Assembly (NCBI RefSeq): GCF_014642635.1 | Contig: NZ_BMIQ01000009.1 | Span: 1-64,000 of the forward strand | Direction of reading: 5' to 3' | DNA from: Aureimonas endophytica | GTDB lineage: Bacteria; Pseudomonadota; Alphaproteobacteria; Rhizobiales; Rhizobiaceae | DNA: 64,000 nt | Part shown: positions 54,042 to 61,973 of the stretch, one piece after another | Layout of the letters: every line of letters starts with the position of its first letter | Numbering within the stretch: the first letter of the stretch is position 1 | Made by a program: the position numbers and the translations under genes | Notes under the pieces: generated by a model | Seen by the model: only the letters and a program-made list of their open reading frames with translations | Told to the model about the DNA's origin: nothing | Database searches by the model: none

Positions 54042-54416
54042 GTGTCCTGTCTCGCCCGAACCCTTTGCCGGCTTACCGCGATCGTCGCCCTTCTGGCGGC
54101 GCTCTTGTCGCTCGGCCCCTTCGCCATGCCGCGTTTCGCGCCGGAGACGGTCGCCATCGCCGCCATGGAACAGCCGGAGCCGGCCGGGCAGGACCTGACG
54201 GACAGCGCGGACCGCGCCGGGGAGACCGCCGATCACGACGCGGACCCGCATCCGCATCCGGATGCCGTGCCGGTCGAGACCCTCGCCCTGGCGCCGCGCC
54301 CCCTGCGCGGCTCGGTCTTCGCCGCCGCCGATCGAAAATTCGCCTCCGCCGTCTTCGGCTTCGACCGGCCGCCCAACCCGCTTCCTCGCGCGCTCCGGGG
54401 CAGGGATATGGGCTGA
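54042..54416 (+). CDS. Possible small exported protein before ftsI
   Basis: A 124-residue frame from GTG 54042 with an N-terminal hydrophobic segment (LTAIVALLAALLSLGPFAMP) like a signal anchor, then an acidic/histidine stretch (DHDADPHPHPDA) and a C-terminal SVFAAADRKFASAVFGFDRPP. It stands where ftsL precedes ftsI in many genomes, but there is no coiled coil and it does not look like FtsL. It may be a real small protein or chance coding in GC-rich DNA. Confidence 0.4.
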   Translation: MSCLARTLCRLTAIVALLAALLSLGPFAMPRFAPETVAIAAMEQPEPAGQDLTDSADRAGETADHDADPHPHPDAVPVETLALAPRPLRGSVFAAADRKFASAVFGFDRPPNPLPRALRGRDMG

Positions 54417-54494
54417 GGCCGCAAGCTTCGGTCTTCGTCGTCTCGCTCCGGGATTCCCGCCGGCCGTGAAGGGCCGGAGAATGTCCCGTCGCGG

Positions 54495-56264
54495 ATGGAA
54501 GACCCCATGCCTCTCGGCCTCCTTCGTCGCCTGTCGCAAAACCCGCCCGACCCGGGCCCGACTCCAAGTCGAACGCCCCATCGGATGCGCCAGCGGATCG
54601 CCATTCTCGGCCTTCTCGCCTGCTATCTCGCGATCGGCGGCCGGCTCGTCCAGTTCGGCGCTCAGCCGCCTGAACAGGCCGTCGCCTGGCCCTCGCCGCC
54701 CTCGAAGGCGCGGCCGGACATCCTCGACCGCAACGGCGTGGTCCTGGCGATGGACCTGCCCAGCGCCTCGATCTATGCCGAGCCGCGCAAGATCGTCGAT
54801 CTCGACGAGGCGGTGGAAGGGCTGACCGGCGTCTTTCCCGATCTCGACCCGAAGGCGCTGCGCCGCCGGCTGGACAGCAAGGCCGCCTTCGCCTGGGTGC
54901 GGCGGACGACGACGCTGGCCGAGCGCGACGCCGTCTGGGCGCTCGGCATTCCGGGCGTCGGCATCCGCGACGAGCTGCGGCGGTTCTATCCGAACGGCCG
55001 GGCGGCCGCCCATGTGCTCGGCGCCGTGAATGTCGACAATATCGGCATTGCCGGCATGGAGAAATGGATCGACGGGCAGGGCCTCCAGGCGCTGCGCCTC
55101 ACCGGGCTGGAGACGACGCGCGACGGGCTGGAGCCGGTGCGGCTGAGCCTCGACCTGCGCGCGCAGCACGCGCTGGCCGACGAGCTCGGCGCGGCGGTGG
55201 AGAAGTTCCAGGCCAAGGCCGGCGCCGGCCTCGTCATGGACATCGCGACCGGCGAGGTCGTCGCTCTCGTCTCGCTGCCGGATTTCGACCCGAACGTGCC
55301 GGCCGACGCGCTGAAGCCCGACCATATCAACCGCGTCGCGGTCGGCACCTATGAGATGGGTTCGACCTTCAAGGCGATGACCACGGCCATGGCGCTCGAT
55401 TCCGGCCGCTTCCAGATCGGCTCGGTCATCGATGCCAGCGCCCCCTTGCGCTTCGGCCGCTTCGCGATCCGCGACTACCGAGGCCAGAACCGGCCGCTCA
55501 ACGTGCCGGAATCCTTCATCCATTCCTCCAATATCGCCATGGGCAAGATGGCGATGGCGATCGGCTCGGATCACCAGCGCGCCTTTCTGCGCAGCCTCGG
55601 CCAGCTCGACCGCCTCGCCACCGAACTGCCGGAAAGCGCCCAGCCGCTCTATCCTTCGCGCTGGGCGGAGCTGAACACCGCCACGATCTCCTTCGGCCAC
55701 GGCATCGCCGTGACGCCGCTCCAGGCCTCGATGGGCATCGCCGCCGTGGTCAATGACGGGCGCGTGCTGCGCCCGACCTTCGTCAAGGACGCGCCGCTCG
55801 CCGAGCGCATCCTGGCCGAGGGCGCCGTCACGCCGCGCACCAGCGAGGCGTTGCGCTATCTGATGCGGCTCAACGCGAAGGTCGGTTCCGCCGCCAAGGC
55901 CGATATCGACGGCTACCATATCGGCGGCAAGACGGGCACGTCCGAGAAGGTGGTGAACGGGCGCTACGACAGCGGCACGGTGCTGACCGCCTTCATGGGC
56001 ATCGCGCCGGCCCACGCGCCGCGCTACCTCTTCCTGACCGTTCTCGACGAGCCGAAGCCGCTGAAGGAGACCTTCGGCTTCCGCACCTCCGGCTGGAACG
56101 CGGTGCCGACCACGGGGCGGGTCATGTCGCGCATCCTGCCGATGCTGGAGGGGACCGCGAAATGGACGGCGCCGGCCGATCCCTTCCCGGCCATGGCCGC
56201 GGCGCGGGCCTGGGGCTCCAATCTCTTCCGTCCGCGCCTCGCCATGACCGGCGAGCGTCCCTGA
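54495..56264 (+). CDS. FtsI/PBP3-like class B penicillin-binding protein
   Basis: A 589-residue transpeptidase. One membrane anchor (about 33-50: [19 protein letters not shown]), then the pedestal domain starting [15 protein letters not shown], and the transpeptidase with S290-T-F-K293, SSN at 344-346 and KTGT near 479. It crosslinks septal peptidoglycan. The start may be ATG 54495 or 54507. The usual division cluster (mraZ, rsmH, murE) is absent; the neighbours are SnoaL-like and aconitase X genes. It is therefore an orphan or second copy. Confidence 0.93.
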   Translation: MEDPMPLGLLRRLSQNPPDPGPTPSRTPHRMRQRIAILGLLACYLAIGGRLVQFGAQPPEQAVAWPSPPSKARPDILDRNGVVLAMDLPSASIYAEPRKIVDLDEAVEGLTGVFPDLDPKALRRRLDSKAAFAWVRRTTTLAERDAVWALGIPGVGIRDELRRFYPNGRAAAHVLGAVNVDNIGIAGMEKWIDGQGLQALRLTGLETTRDGLEPVRLSLDLRAQHALADELGAAVEKFQAKAGAGLVMDIATGEVVALVSLPDFDPNVPADALKPDHINRVAVGTYEMGSTFKAMTTAMALDSGRFQIGSVIDASAPLRFGRFAIRDYRGQNRPLNVPESFIHSSNIAMGKMAMAIGSDHQRAFLRSLGQLDRLATELPESAQPLYPSRWAELNTATISFGHGIAVTPLQASMGIAAVVNDGRVLRPTFVKDAPLAERILAEGAVTPRTSEALRYLMRLNAKVGSAAKADIDGYHIGGKTGTSEKVVNGRYDSGTVLTAFMGIAPAHAPRYLFLTVLDEPKPLKETFGFRTSGWNAVPTTGRVMSRILPMLEGTAKWTAPADPFPAMAAARAWGSNLFRPRLAMTGERP

Positions 56265-56364
56265 CGGGCCGCGTCCTCGCGCCGCTCGACAAGCGGATGG
56301 CGGCGGCCGATACCTCTTCGCAACGCGGCCGGCGCGCCGAAGACCGAAGAGGGGGAGTTGCGAC

Positions 56365-58056
56365 ATGAGCCGATCGGAGGCCGGGCTCGCAATTCTCGCC
56401 GGTGCCGCGACGGGACCGGTGGTCGCCCTGTCGGAGCCCTTGAGCTTCTGGGGCGGCGTCGATCCGGCGACGGGCCGGATCATCGATGCCCGCCATCCCC
56501 AGCATGGCCGGGATCTCGCGGGCGCCGTGGTGGCGATGCCGACGAGCCGGGGCTCGTGCTCGGGTTCCGGCGTCCTTCTCGAACTGGCGCTGGCTGGACG
56601 GGCGCCGGCGGCTCTCGTCTTCGCCGAGCTCGAGGACGTGGCGACGCTCGGCGCCCTCGTGGCGGCGGAGATGTTCGGCCGGCGCGTGCCCGTCCTGCGC
56701 CTGCCGCCTTCCGCCCATGCCGCGCTCGCCCGCGCCCGGACCGCCGAGATCGCGGCGGACGCGATCCACGCGGAGGGGCTGGCGATCCCGCTTCGCGCCG
56801 CCGCCGCCGGCGATCTCGACCTGTCGGCCCGGGACCGGGCCATGCTGGCGGGCGAGGACGGGGAGGCCGTGGCGCAGGCCATGCGCATCCTCCTCGCGAT
56901 GGGCCGGCAGCAGGGCGCCGCCCGCCTGACCGACGTGACGCGCGCCCATATCGACGGCTGCATCTATGCCGGACCCGCCAATCTCGTCTTCGCCGAAGCC
57001 ATGGCGGCGCTGGGGGCGCGGGTTCGCGTGCCGACCACGACGAACGCGATCTCCGTCGACCGGGAGAACTGGCGAAGGCAGGGCGTGCCGCCGGATTTCG
57101 GGGACCCGGCGGCGCGGCTCGCGGACGCCTATACGCGGATGGGCTGCCGCCCGACCTTCACCTGCGCGCCCTATCTTCTCGACGGGGCACCCGGCTTCGG
57201 CGAAGCCGTCGGCTGGTCGGAATCCAATGCCGTCATCTTCGCCAACAGCGTTCTCGGCGCGCGCACGGCCAAGCATCCCGACTTCCTGGACCTCTGCATC
57301 GCGCTGACCGGCCGGGCGCCGCTGGCGGGGCCGTTTCTCGATGCCGGGCGCCGCGCCCGCCTCGTGATCGACATCGACCTGCCGGAGGACGCCGGGGCCG
57401 AGGCCTGGCCGCTCCTCGGCTATCTCGCCGGACATCTGGCGCAGGAGCGCGTGCCGCTGCTGCGGGGCCTTGCGGCGGGCGCGCCGACGCGCGACGATCT
57501 CAAGGCGCTCTGCGCCGCCTTCGGCACGACCTCGGCCGCGCCGATGCTGCACGTGGAGGGCGTGACGCCGGAAGCGGCCGGCGCCGCCACGCCGGACGCG
57601 GCCAAGGCCGCCATCACCCGTGCCGACCTCGCGGCGGGCTGGCATCGCCTGCATCAGGGTCCGGAAGAGATCGATCTCGTGGCGATCGGCAGCCCGCACG
57701 CCTCGCTGGAGGAGTGCCGCGCGCTGGCGGAGGCGCTGGACGGCCAGGGCCGGGACACGCGCGTCGCCTGCCTCGTCACCGCCGGGCGGCAGGTCCTCGC
57801 CGCCGCCGAGGCGGAGGGCACGCGCGCTCGCCTCGCGGCCTCGAAGGTCGAGATGATCGGCGATCTCTGCTGGTGCTCGATCGCGCGGCCGGTCTTTCCG
57901 GTCGGCGCCAGGACCGTGCTGACGACCTCGGGCAAATACGCCCATTACGGCCCCGGCCTTTCCGGCTGCGCCGTCCGTCTCGGCACGCTGGCCGACTGCG
58001 CCGAAGCCCTTCGATCCGGGCGCGTCCCCGCCCGCCTGCCGCCCTGGCTCGGCTGA
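56365..58056 (+). CDS. Aconitase X, fused small and large domains
   Basis: A 563-residue protein. The first 130 residues are the small (swivelling, DUF126) domain with [16 protein letters not shown] and [19 protein letters not shown]. The rest is the large DUF521 domain ([47 protein letters not shown]) with cysteines for the metal/cluster site. Type I aconitase X enzymes are cis-3-hydroxy-L-proline dehydratases, a sensible guess here. The neighbouring Lrp regulator and EamA transporter suit an amino-acid pathway. It is convergent with the Lrp gene. Confidence 0.88.
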   Translation: MSRSEAGLAILAGAATGPVVALSEPLSFWGGVDPATGRIIDARHPQHGRDLAGAVVAMPTSRGSCSGSGVLLELALAGRAPAALVFAELEDVATLGALVAAEMFGRRVPVLRLPPSAHAALARARTAEIAADAIHAEGLAIPLRAAAAGDLDLSARDRAMLAGEDGEAVAQAMRILLAMGRQQGAARLTDVTRAHIDGCIYAGPANLVFAEAMAALGARVRVPTTTNAISVDRENWRRQGVPPDFGDPAARLADAYTRMGCRPTFTCAPYLLDGAPGFGEAVGWSESNAVIFANSVLGARTAKHPDFLDLCIALTGRAPLAGPFLDAGRRARLVIDIDLPEDAGAEAWPLLGYLAGHLAQERVPLLRGLAAGAPTRDDLKALCAAFGTTSAAPMLHVEGVTPEAAGAATPDAAKAAITRADLAAGWHRLHQGPEEIDLVAIGSPHASLEECRALAEALDGQGRDTRVACLVTAGRQVLAAAEAEGTRARLAASKVEMIGDLCWCSIARPVFPVGARTVLTTSGKYAHYGPGLSGCAVRLGTLADCAEALRSGRVPARLPPWLG

Positions 58057-58067
58057 AAGACGGACGA

Positions 58068-58535
58068 TCAGATCGGCAAGCTCGTCGTCGTCTTCACGCG
58101 ATCCAGCACCACGATGGTGCGATAGGAGCGGACCATCTCGTTATCGGCGAAGAGGCGCGCCGTCCGCGTCTCGTAGTCTTCCATGGACGGAACGAGCAGG
58201 ACGAGAACGAAGCCCGCCGTTCCCGTCACGCAGTAGCATTGCTGCACCTCCGGTGCCTCGCGGAAGAACGCCTTCACCGCCGACACGGTGGCCGAGCGGT
58301 CGTTCGTCAGCGTCACCTCCACGAGGACGGTGATCGGCAGGCCGACCGCGACGGGGTCGACCACCGCGACCGTTCGCCGGATGATCCCTTCCTTTTCCAT
58401 CCGGGCGATCCGGCGTTGCACGGCGGGCGCCGAGAGATGGACCGCCTCGGCGATCTCCCGCTGCGGGCGAGTCGCGTCTTCCTGGAGAAGCCGGAGGATG
58501 GCGCGGTCCTGGTCATCGAGCCTGTGAGCGGGCAT
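58068..58535 (-). CDS. Lrp/AsnC-family regulator
   Basis: A 155-residue regulator: LDDQDRAILRLLQEDATRPQREIAEAVHLSAPAVQRRIARMEKEGIIRR is the helix-turn-helix. It is followed by an RAM ligand-binding domain (VGLPITVLVEVTLTND...QQCYCVTGTAGFVLVLLVPSMEDYE). It is divergent from the EamA transporter gene and convergent with aconitase X, and probably controls the transporter in response to an amino acid. Confidence 0.93.
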   Translation of the reverse strand: MPAHRLDDQDRAILRLLQEDATRPQREIAEAVHLSAPAVQRRIARMEKEGIIRRTVAVVDPVAVGLPITVLVEVTLTNDRSATVSAVKAFFREAPEVQQCYCVTGTAGFVLVLLVPSMEDYETRTARLFADNEMVRSYRTIVVLDRVKTTTSLPI

Positions 58536-58645
58536 TGCGCGGATCTCCCGTTCGGTGAGCGGAAATTGCGTACGCCCACCTTCGAATGAGCCCTTCGCCC
58601 ATGTTTGTCGAGCTAGACTTGCGCCTTGGGATTCGGAGCGGCGAC

Positions 58646-59599
58646 ATGGACCCTCGCAAACCGATCGACGCGACGGCCGCCGGTTCGATGATCTTCCTGT
58701 GCGGCCTGTGGGGGACGCAGCAGGTCGCGATCAAGCTGGCGGCGCCCGACATGGCGCCCATGCTCCAAGTCGGTCTTCGTTCCTGCATGGCGGCGATGAT
58801 CGTCCTCCTTGTCGTCGTCCTTCGGCGGGAGCAAGGGGCGCTGCGGGGCGAGGCGTGGCGACCGGGACTGCTGGCGGGTGCGCTGTTCGGCCTGGAATTC
58901 GTTCTCTTCGCGCAGGGGCTACGCTTCACCAGCGCCTCCCATATGTCGATCTTCCTTTATACGGCTCCGGTCTTCGCCGCGCTTTGCCTGCATTTCCGGC
59001 TGGCGGAGGAGCGTCTGGCGCCAATCCAATGGCTCGGCATCGCCATCGCCTTCGGCGGCATCGTCCTATCCTTTTCCGGGCGGGGCGGCACGCCGGGCGG
59101 CGATACCGCCTGGATCGGCGACCTGCTCGGGATCATAGCAGGGGGCCTTTGGGGCCTAACGACTCTGGTGGTTCGCACTTCGCGCCTGGCGCAGGCGCCG
59201 GCGGCGGTTACGCTCTGGTACCAGCTCGCGGGGGCCGCCATCCTCGCCACCGGTTCGGCCGTCGTGATCGGCGAGACCCATGCTGCCACGAGCCTGACGC
59301 TCTTTGCCAGCCTCGCCTATCAGACGGTCGTCCTTTCGGCGGCGAGCTATCTGGCCTGGTTCTCGCTGATGCGGCGCTACCTCGCCTCCCGCCTCGGCGT
59401 CCTTTCCCTGATGACGCCTGTTTTCGGCATCGGCTTCGGCGTCGCGATCCTCGGCGACAGGCTGACCTCCGAATTCCTCGGCGGTGCCGCCATGATCCTG
59501 TCCGGCATCCTTCTTGTCAGCGGCCGGGATCTCGTGACACGCCGAAAGGGCCGGGGCTCCAGCCTTGGTAACCCCTCCGAGGCCGAAGCCGTGCGCTGA
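58646..59599 (+). CDS. EamA/DMT-family transporter
   Basis: A 317-residue, ten-helix transporter: SMIFLCGLWGTQQVAIKLAAPDMAPMLQVGLRS opens the first EamA repeat and LLGIIAGGLWGLTTLVVRTSRLAQ the second. It ends FGVAILGDRLTSEFLGGAAMILSGILLVSGRD. The start at 58646 (MDPRKP) suits the family; 58586 is also in frame. It is divergent from the Lrp gene. Substrate unknown, metabolite export likely. Confidence 0.9.
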   Translation: MDPRKPIDATAAGSMIFLCGLWGTQQVAIKLAAPDMAPMLQVGLRSCMAAMIVLLVVVLRREQGALRGEAWRPGLLAGALFGLEFVLFAQGLRFTSASHMSIFLYTAPVFAALCLHFRLAEERLAPIQWLGIAIAFGGIVLSFSGRGGTPGGDTAWIGDLLGIIAGGLWGLTTLVVRTSRLAQAPAAVTLWYQLAGAAILATGSAVVIGETHAATSLTLFASLAYQTVVLSAASYLAWFSLMRRYLASRLGVLSLMTPVFGIGFGVAILGDRLTSEFLGGAAMILSGILLVSGRDLVTRRKGRGSSLGNPSEAEAVR

Positions 59600-59778
59600 C
59601 CTCCGTTCTCTCCCGGTGGCTGTTCACTGGAACCTGCGCCGGCCAGCCCATCGCGGGCGACCTGCATGGCTAGCGCAACGGAGCTTCTGCCATCCTTCCT
59701 TGCAACCCATGGTCTTGACGTAGCGACAGGTCGTGCAACCTTGCTGCTTCGGCAAGGTTCGGAGTCGCGAGAGAACGG

Positions 59779-60909
59779 ATGGCTTCCACCGACGACGTGA
59801 TCGATCGGATCTACCAGGCCGCGTCCCGGCCGGAGGAATGGACCGCGACCCTCGGCGCCTTCGCCGAGCATCTCGATGCCGAGACCGGGCTTCTCTATGC
59901 CCGCGATCCGCGTCAGACGAAGGGCGTGATGGAAGGGGCGGCGACGTCCCTGACCTATGGCTACGATCCGGCCTGGATTGCCCGCTATGTCGACCACTAC
60001 TACGCGCTGGACCCGTTCGTCGACGCGATCGCGGAAAAGGGAGCCGGCCATATCGTCACCGACCGCGACGTCGCGGAACCGGCGTCCGTCGTCTCCTTCG
60101 ACCGCAGCGAGTTCTATCGCGACTGGGCGGGCCCGCAGGGTCTGCGGCATGTCGTGGCGCAGGCGCTGCACAGTTCGGACCGGCAGCTAGTGCTCTTCGG
60201 CGCCTGGCGCGGCCCGCGCCGGGGCGCCTACGAGGCGGCCGATCTCCAGCTCTTCGCGCGGCTGGCGCGGCATGCGCTGCGGGCGATCGATATCGGCGGG
60301 CGTCTGGCGGCGGCGGAAGCGGAAATGGACGCGATGGCGGATCGCCGCGCCTCGGCCGTCTTCGTGCTGCGCGCCGATGGCCGAGTGAAGCGGCTGAACG
60401 CGGCGGCGGACCGGCTGGTGACGCAAGGCGGCGAACTGACGCTCCGCAACGGCCGGCTCTGGGTGGCCGTGCCGCAGGATCGCGCGGCCCTCGATCGCCT
60501 CGTCGCGGCGGCGCTGGACCCGCGCTTCGCGTCCTGGGCCGAAAACGCCGTGCTGCCGCTGCGGCGGGCGGGCGATCGCTTGCCGCTGATCGCGCGCGTC
60601 ATCGCGGTCGCCCGGCATTTCGCGCCTTTCGGAGCCGAACACGCGGCCTCGGTGATCCTGACGGTCGAGGACCCGGAAGACGAGGCGCGGCGGTTCGAAG
60701 CCCTGCTCGTCCGGCGCTTCGGCCTGTCCTCGGCGCAGGCCCGCGTCGCCCTGCAGTTTCGCGACGGGCGCACCATCGCCGAGGCCTCCACGGCGCTCAA
60801 GCTCGCGCCCGAGACCGTGCGCAGCCATCTCAAGGTGATCTTCCAGCGCACCGGAACGCGGCGCCAAGCGGAACTCGCCGTGCTGCTGCGCCAGACGACG
60901 GAGGGGTGA
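59779..60909 (+). CDS. LuxR-type helix-turn-helix regulator
   Basis: A 376-residue regulator. The C-terminal 65 residues are a LuxR-type helix-turn-helix (FGLSSAQARVALQFRDGRTIAEASTALKLAPETVRSHLKVIFQRTGTRRQAELAVLL). The N-terminal 300 residues form a PAS/GAF-like sensory region (DDVIDRIYQAASRPEEWTATLGAFAEHLDAETGLLYARD; ASAVFVLRADGRVKRLNAAADRLV). No autoinducer synthase is nearby. Target genes unknown. Confidence 0.88.
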   Translation: MASTDDVIDRIYQAASRPEEWTATLGAFAEHLDAETGLLYARDPRQTKGVMEGAATSLTYGYDPAWIARYVDHYYALDPFVDAIAEKGAGHIVTDRDVAEPASVVSFDRSEFYRDWAGPQGLRHVVAQALHSSDRQLVLFGAWRGPRRGAYEAADLQLFARLARHALRAIDIGGRLAAAEAEMDAMADRRASAVFVLRADGRVKRLNAAADRLVTQGGELTLRNGRLWVAVPQDRAALDRLVAAALDPRFASWAENAVLPLRRAGDRLPLIARVIAVARHFAPFGAEHAASVILTVEDPEDEARRFEALLVRRFGLSSAQARVALQFRDGRTIAEASTALKLAPETVRSHLKVIFQRTGTRRQAELAVLLRQTTEG

Positions 60910-60921
60910 GGCTCGCCGGCG

Positions 60922-61359
60922 TCACGTCTCGCCGCCGTCAGGGCGGGGAGCCGGAGAGGTCGGCCGCAGCCTTTCGCCGGCGCCGCCCGTCTCGGTGCCC
61001 GCGCCCGTGCCGCCCTCGCCGAAACCGCTCATGTCGATCAGGTCGTTGTCCATGCCGTCGAACTCGGTCGCGACGCATGCGGCGTCGCGGGCGGGCTGGT
61101 CGCCCTCCGGCCGTGCCGCCGGAGGAGGAGGCATCTCCCCGCTCCGCTCCCCGAAGCCGGGCGCGTCGAGACCCATCAGCCTCGCGCCGGTTCCGGCAGC
61201 CTCGTCCTCGTCGCGAAAGCGATGGCGCGCCGCGTCCTTCACCGCCTGCGCCGCGCTCGCCTCGCCCCGGAGGTCTTCCCGCCTTTCGTCCTCGGGGCGG
61301 ACGGCTTCGACGCTCCGCTCGGGGGCGGCGGGGTGGTTTCGGCTCTCGTTCGTCGTCAT
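60922..61359 (-). CDS. Acidic disordered hypothetical protein
   Basis: A 145-residue protein starting MTTNESRNHPAAPERSVEAVRPEDERREDL. It is charged, proline/glycine-rich and predicted disordered. The end, EFDGMDNDLIDMSGFGEGGTGAGTETGG, has aspartate- and glycine-rich repeats. No family recognised. It is in the same direction as the next small gene and may be cotranscribed with it. Confidence 0.5.
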   Translation of the reverse strand: MTTNESRNHPAAPERSVEAVRPEDERREDLRGEASAAQAVKDAARHRFRDEDEAAGTGARLMGLDAPGFGERSGEMPPPPAARPEGDQPARDAACVATEFDGMDNDLIDMSGFGEGGTGAGTETGGAGERLRPTSPAPRPDGGET

Positions 61360-61390
61360 GCCCGTTCCGTGCTCCTCCCCATGACGGGGA

Positions 61391-61723
61391 TCAGGCCCCG
61401 TCGGTGCCTTTCCGAACGCTGCCGGCGCCTTCGCGGTTCGGGCCTGTCGCGCGTTCTTGTCCTCGGCAACCCGCCGGCCGCCGGGCGACAGGCCGAGCCT
61501 CATCGCTCCCGCCGAACTTCTCGGCATTCGCCTTCCCCGATCCGGCCTGGTTCTCCCGATCCATGACGGAGGAATTGTCCTCGTCCTCATCGTCGAGAAT
61601 GCCGAAGCTGTCGTCGCCGCTTTGGACCTCGTCCTCCGCACCCGCGACCTCGTCATGACCGAGCGGCTTGCCCTTGGGCATTTTGTCGTTCGGCCGGCTT
61701 CCGGTCTCGCTGAAGTTCGACAT
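61391..61723 (-). CDS. Acidic disordered hypothetical protein
   Basis: A 110-residue protein starting MSNFSETGSRPNDKMPKGKPLGHDEVAGAEDEVQSGDDSFGILDDEDEDNSSVMDREN. AAGGAG precedes ATG 61723. It is almost wholly charged and disordered, like small stress-linked proteins of alphaproteobacteria, but I cannot name a family. Its stop is 31 bp before the start of the other acidic protein. Confidence 0.55.
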   Translation of the reverse strand: MSNFSETGSRPNDKMPKGKPLGHDEVAGAEDEVQSGDDSFGILDDEDEDNSSVMDRENQAGSGKANAEKFGGSDEARPVARRPAGCRGQERATGPNREGAGSVRKGTDGA

Positions 61724-61973
61724 GATCTTTCTCCTTGTCCTATGGGGAGAAATCCGGCCGGCCCCTGCTGTTCCGGGAATGGCTCGGCGCGAAGTGTCTG
61801 TTTCGATAGCCGACATCCCTTGGCCGACGCTCCGCCGGCATTCCCGGCGATGCCCGATGCCCTTGCGTTGCCCAACGGCCATATCCCGCCGAACTTCTTG
61901 CACATTTTAACCAAATTCATTGATTGCGCGCCCGCCGCTTCGATATCCCGCATCGGTCGAGGGAGTCCGGCGC

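Noticed and set aside
54042-54416. Naming this small gene ftsL
   Set aside because: Its position before an ftsI-like gene is suggestive, but it lacks the coiled coil and leucine pattern, so it is left unnamed.
53181-56963. A 1260-codon open frame on the minus strand
   Set aside because: It runs antisense to the penicillin-binding protein gene and others, has arginine/alanine-rich content typical of GC-rich shadow frames, and shows no domain.
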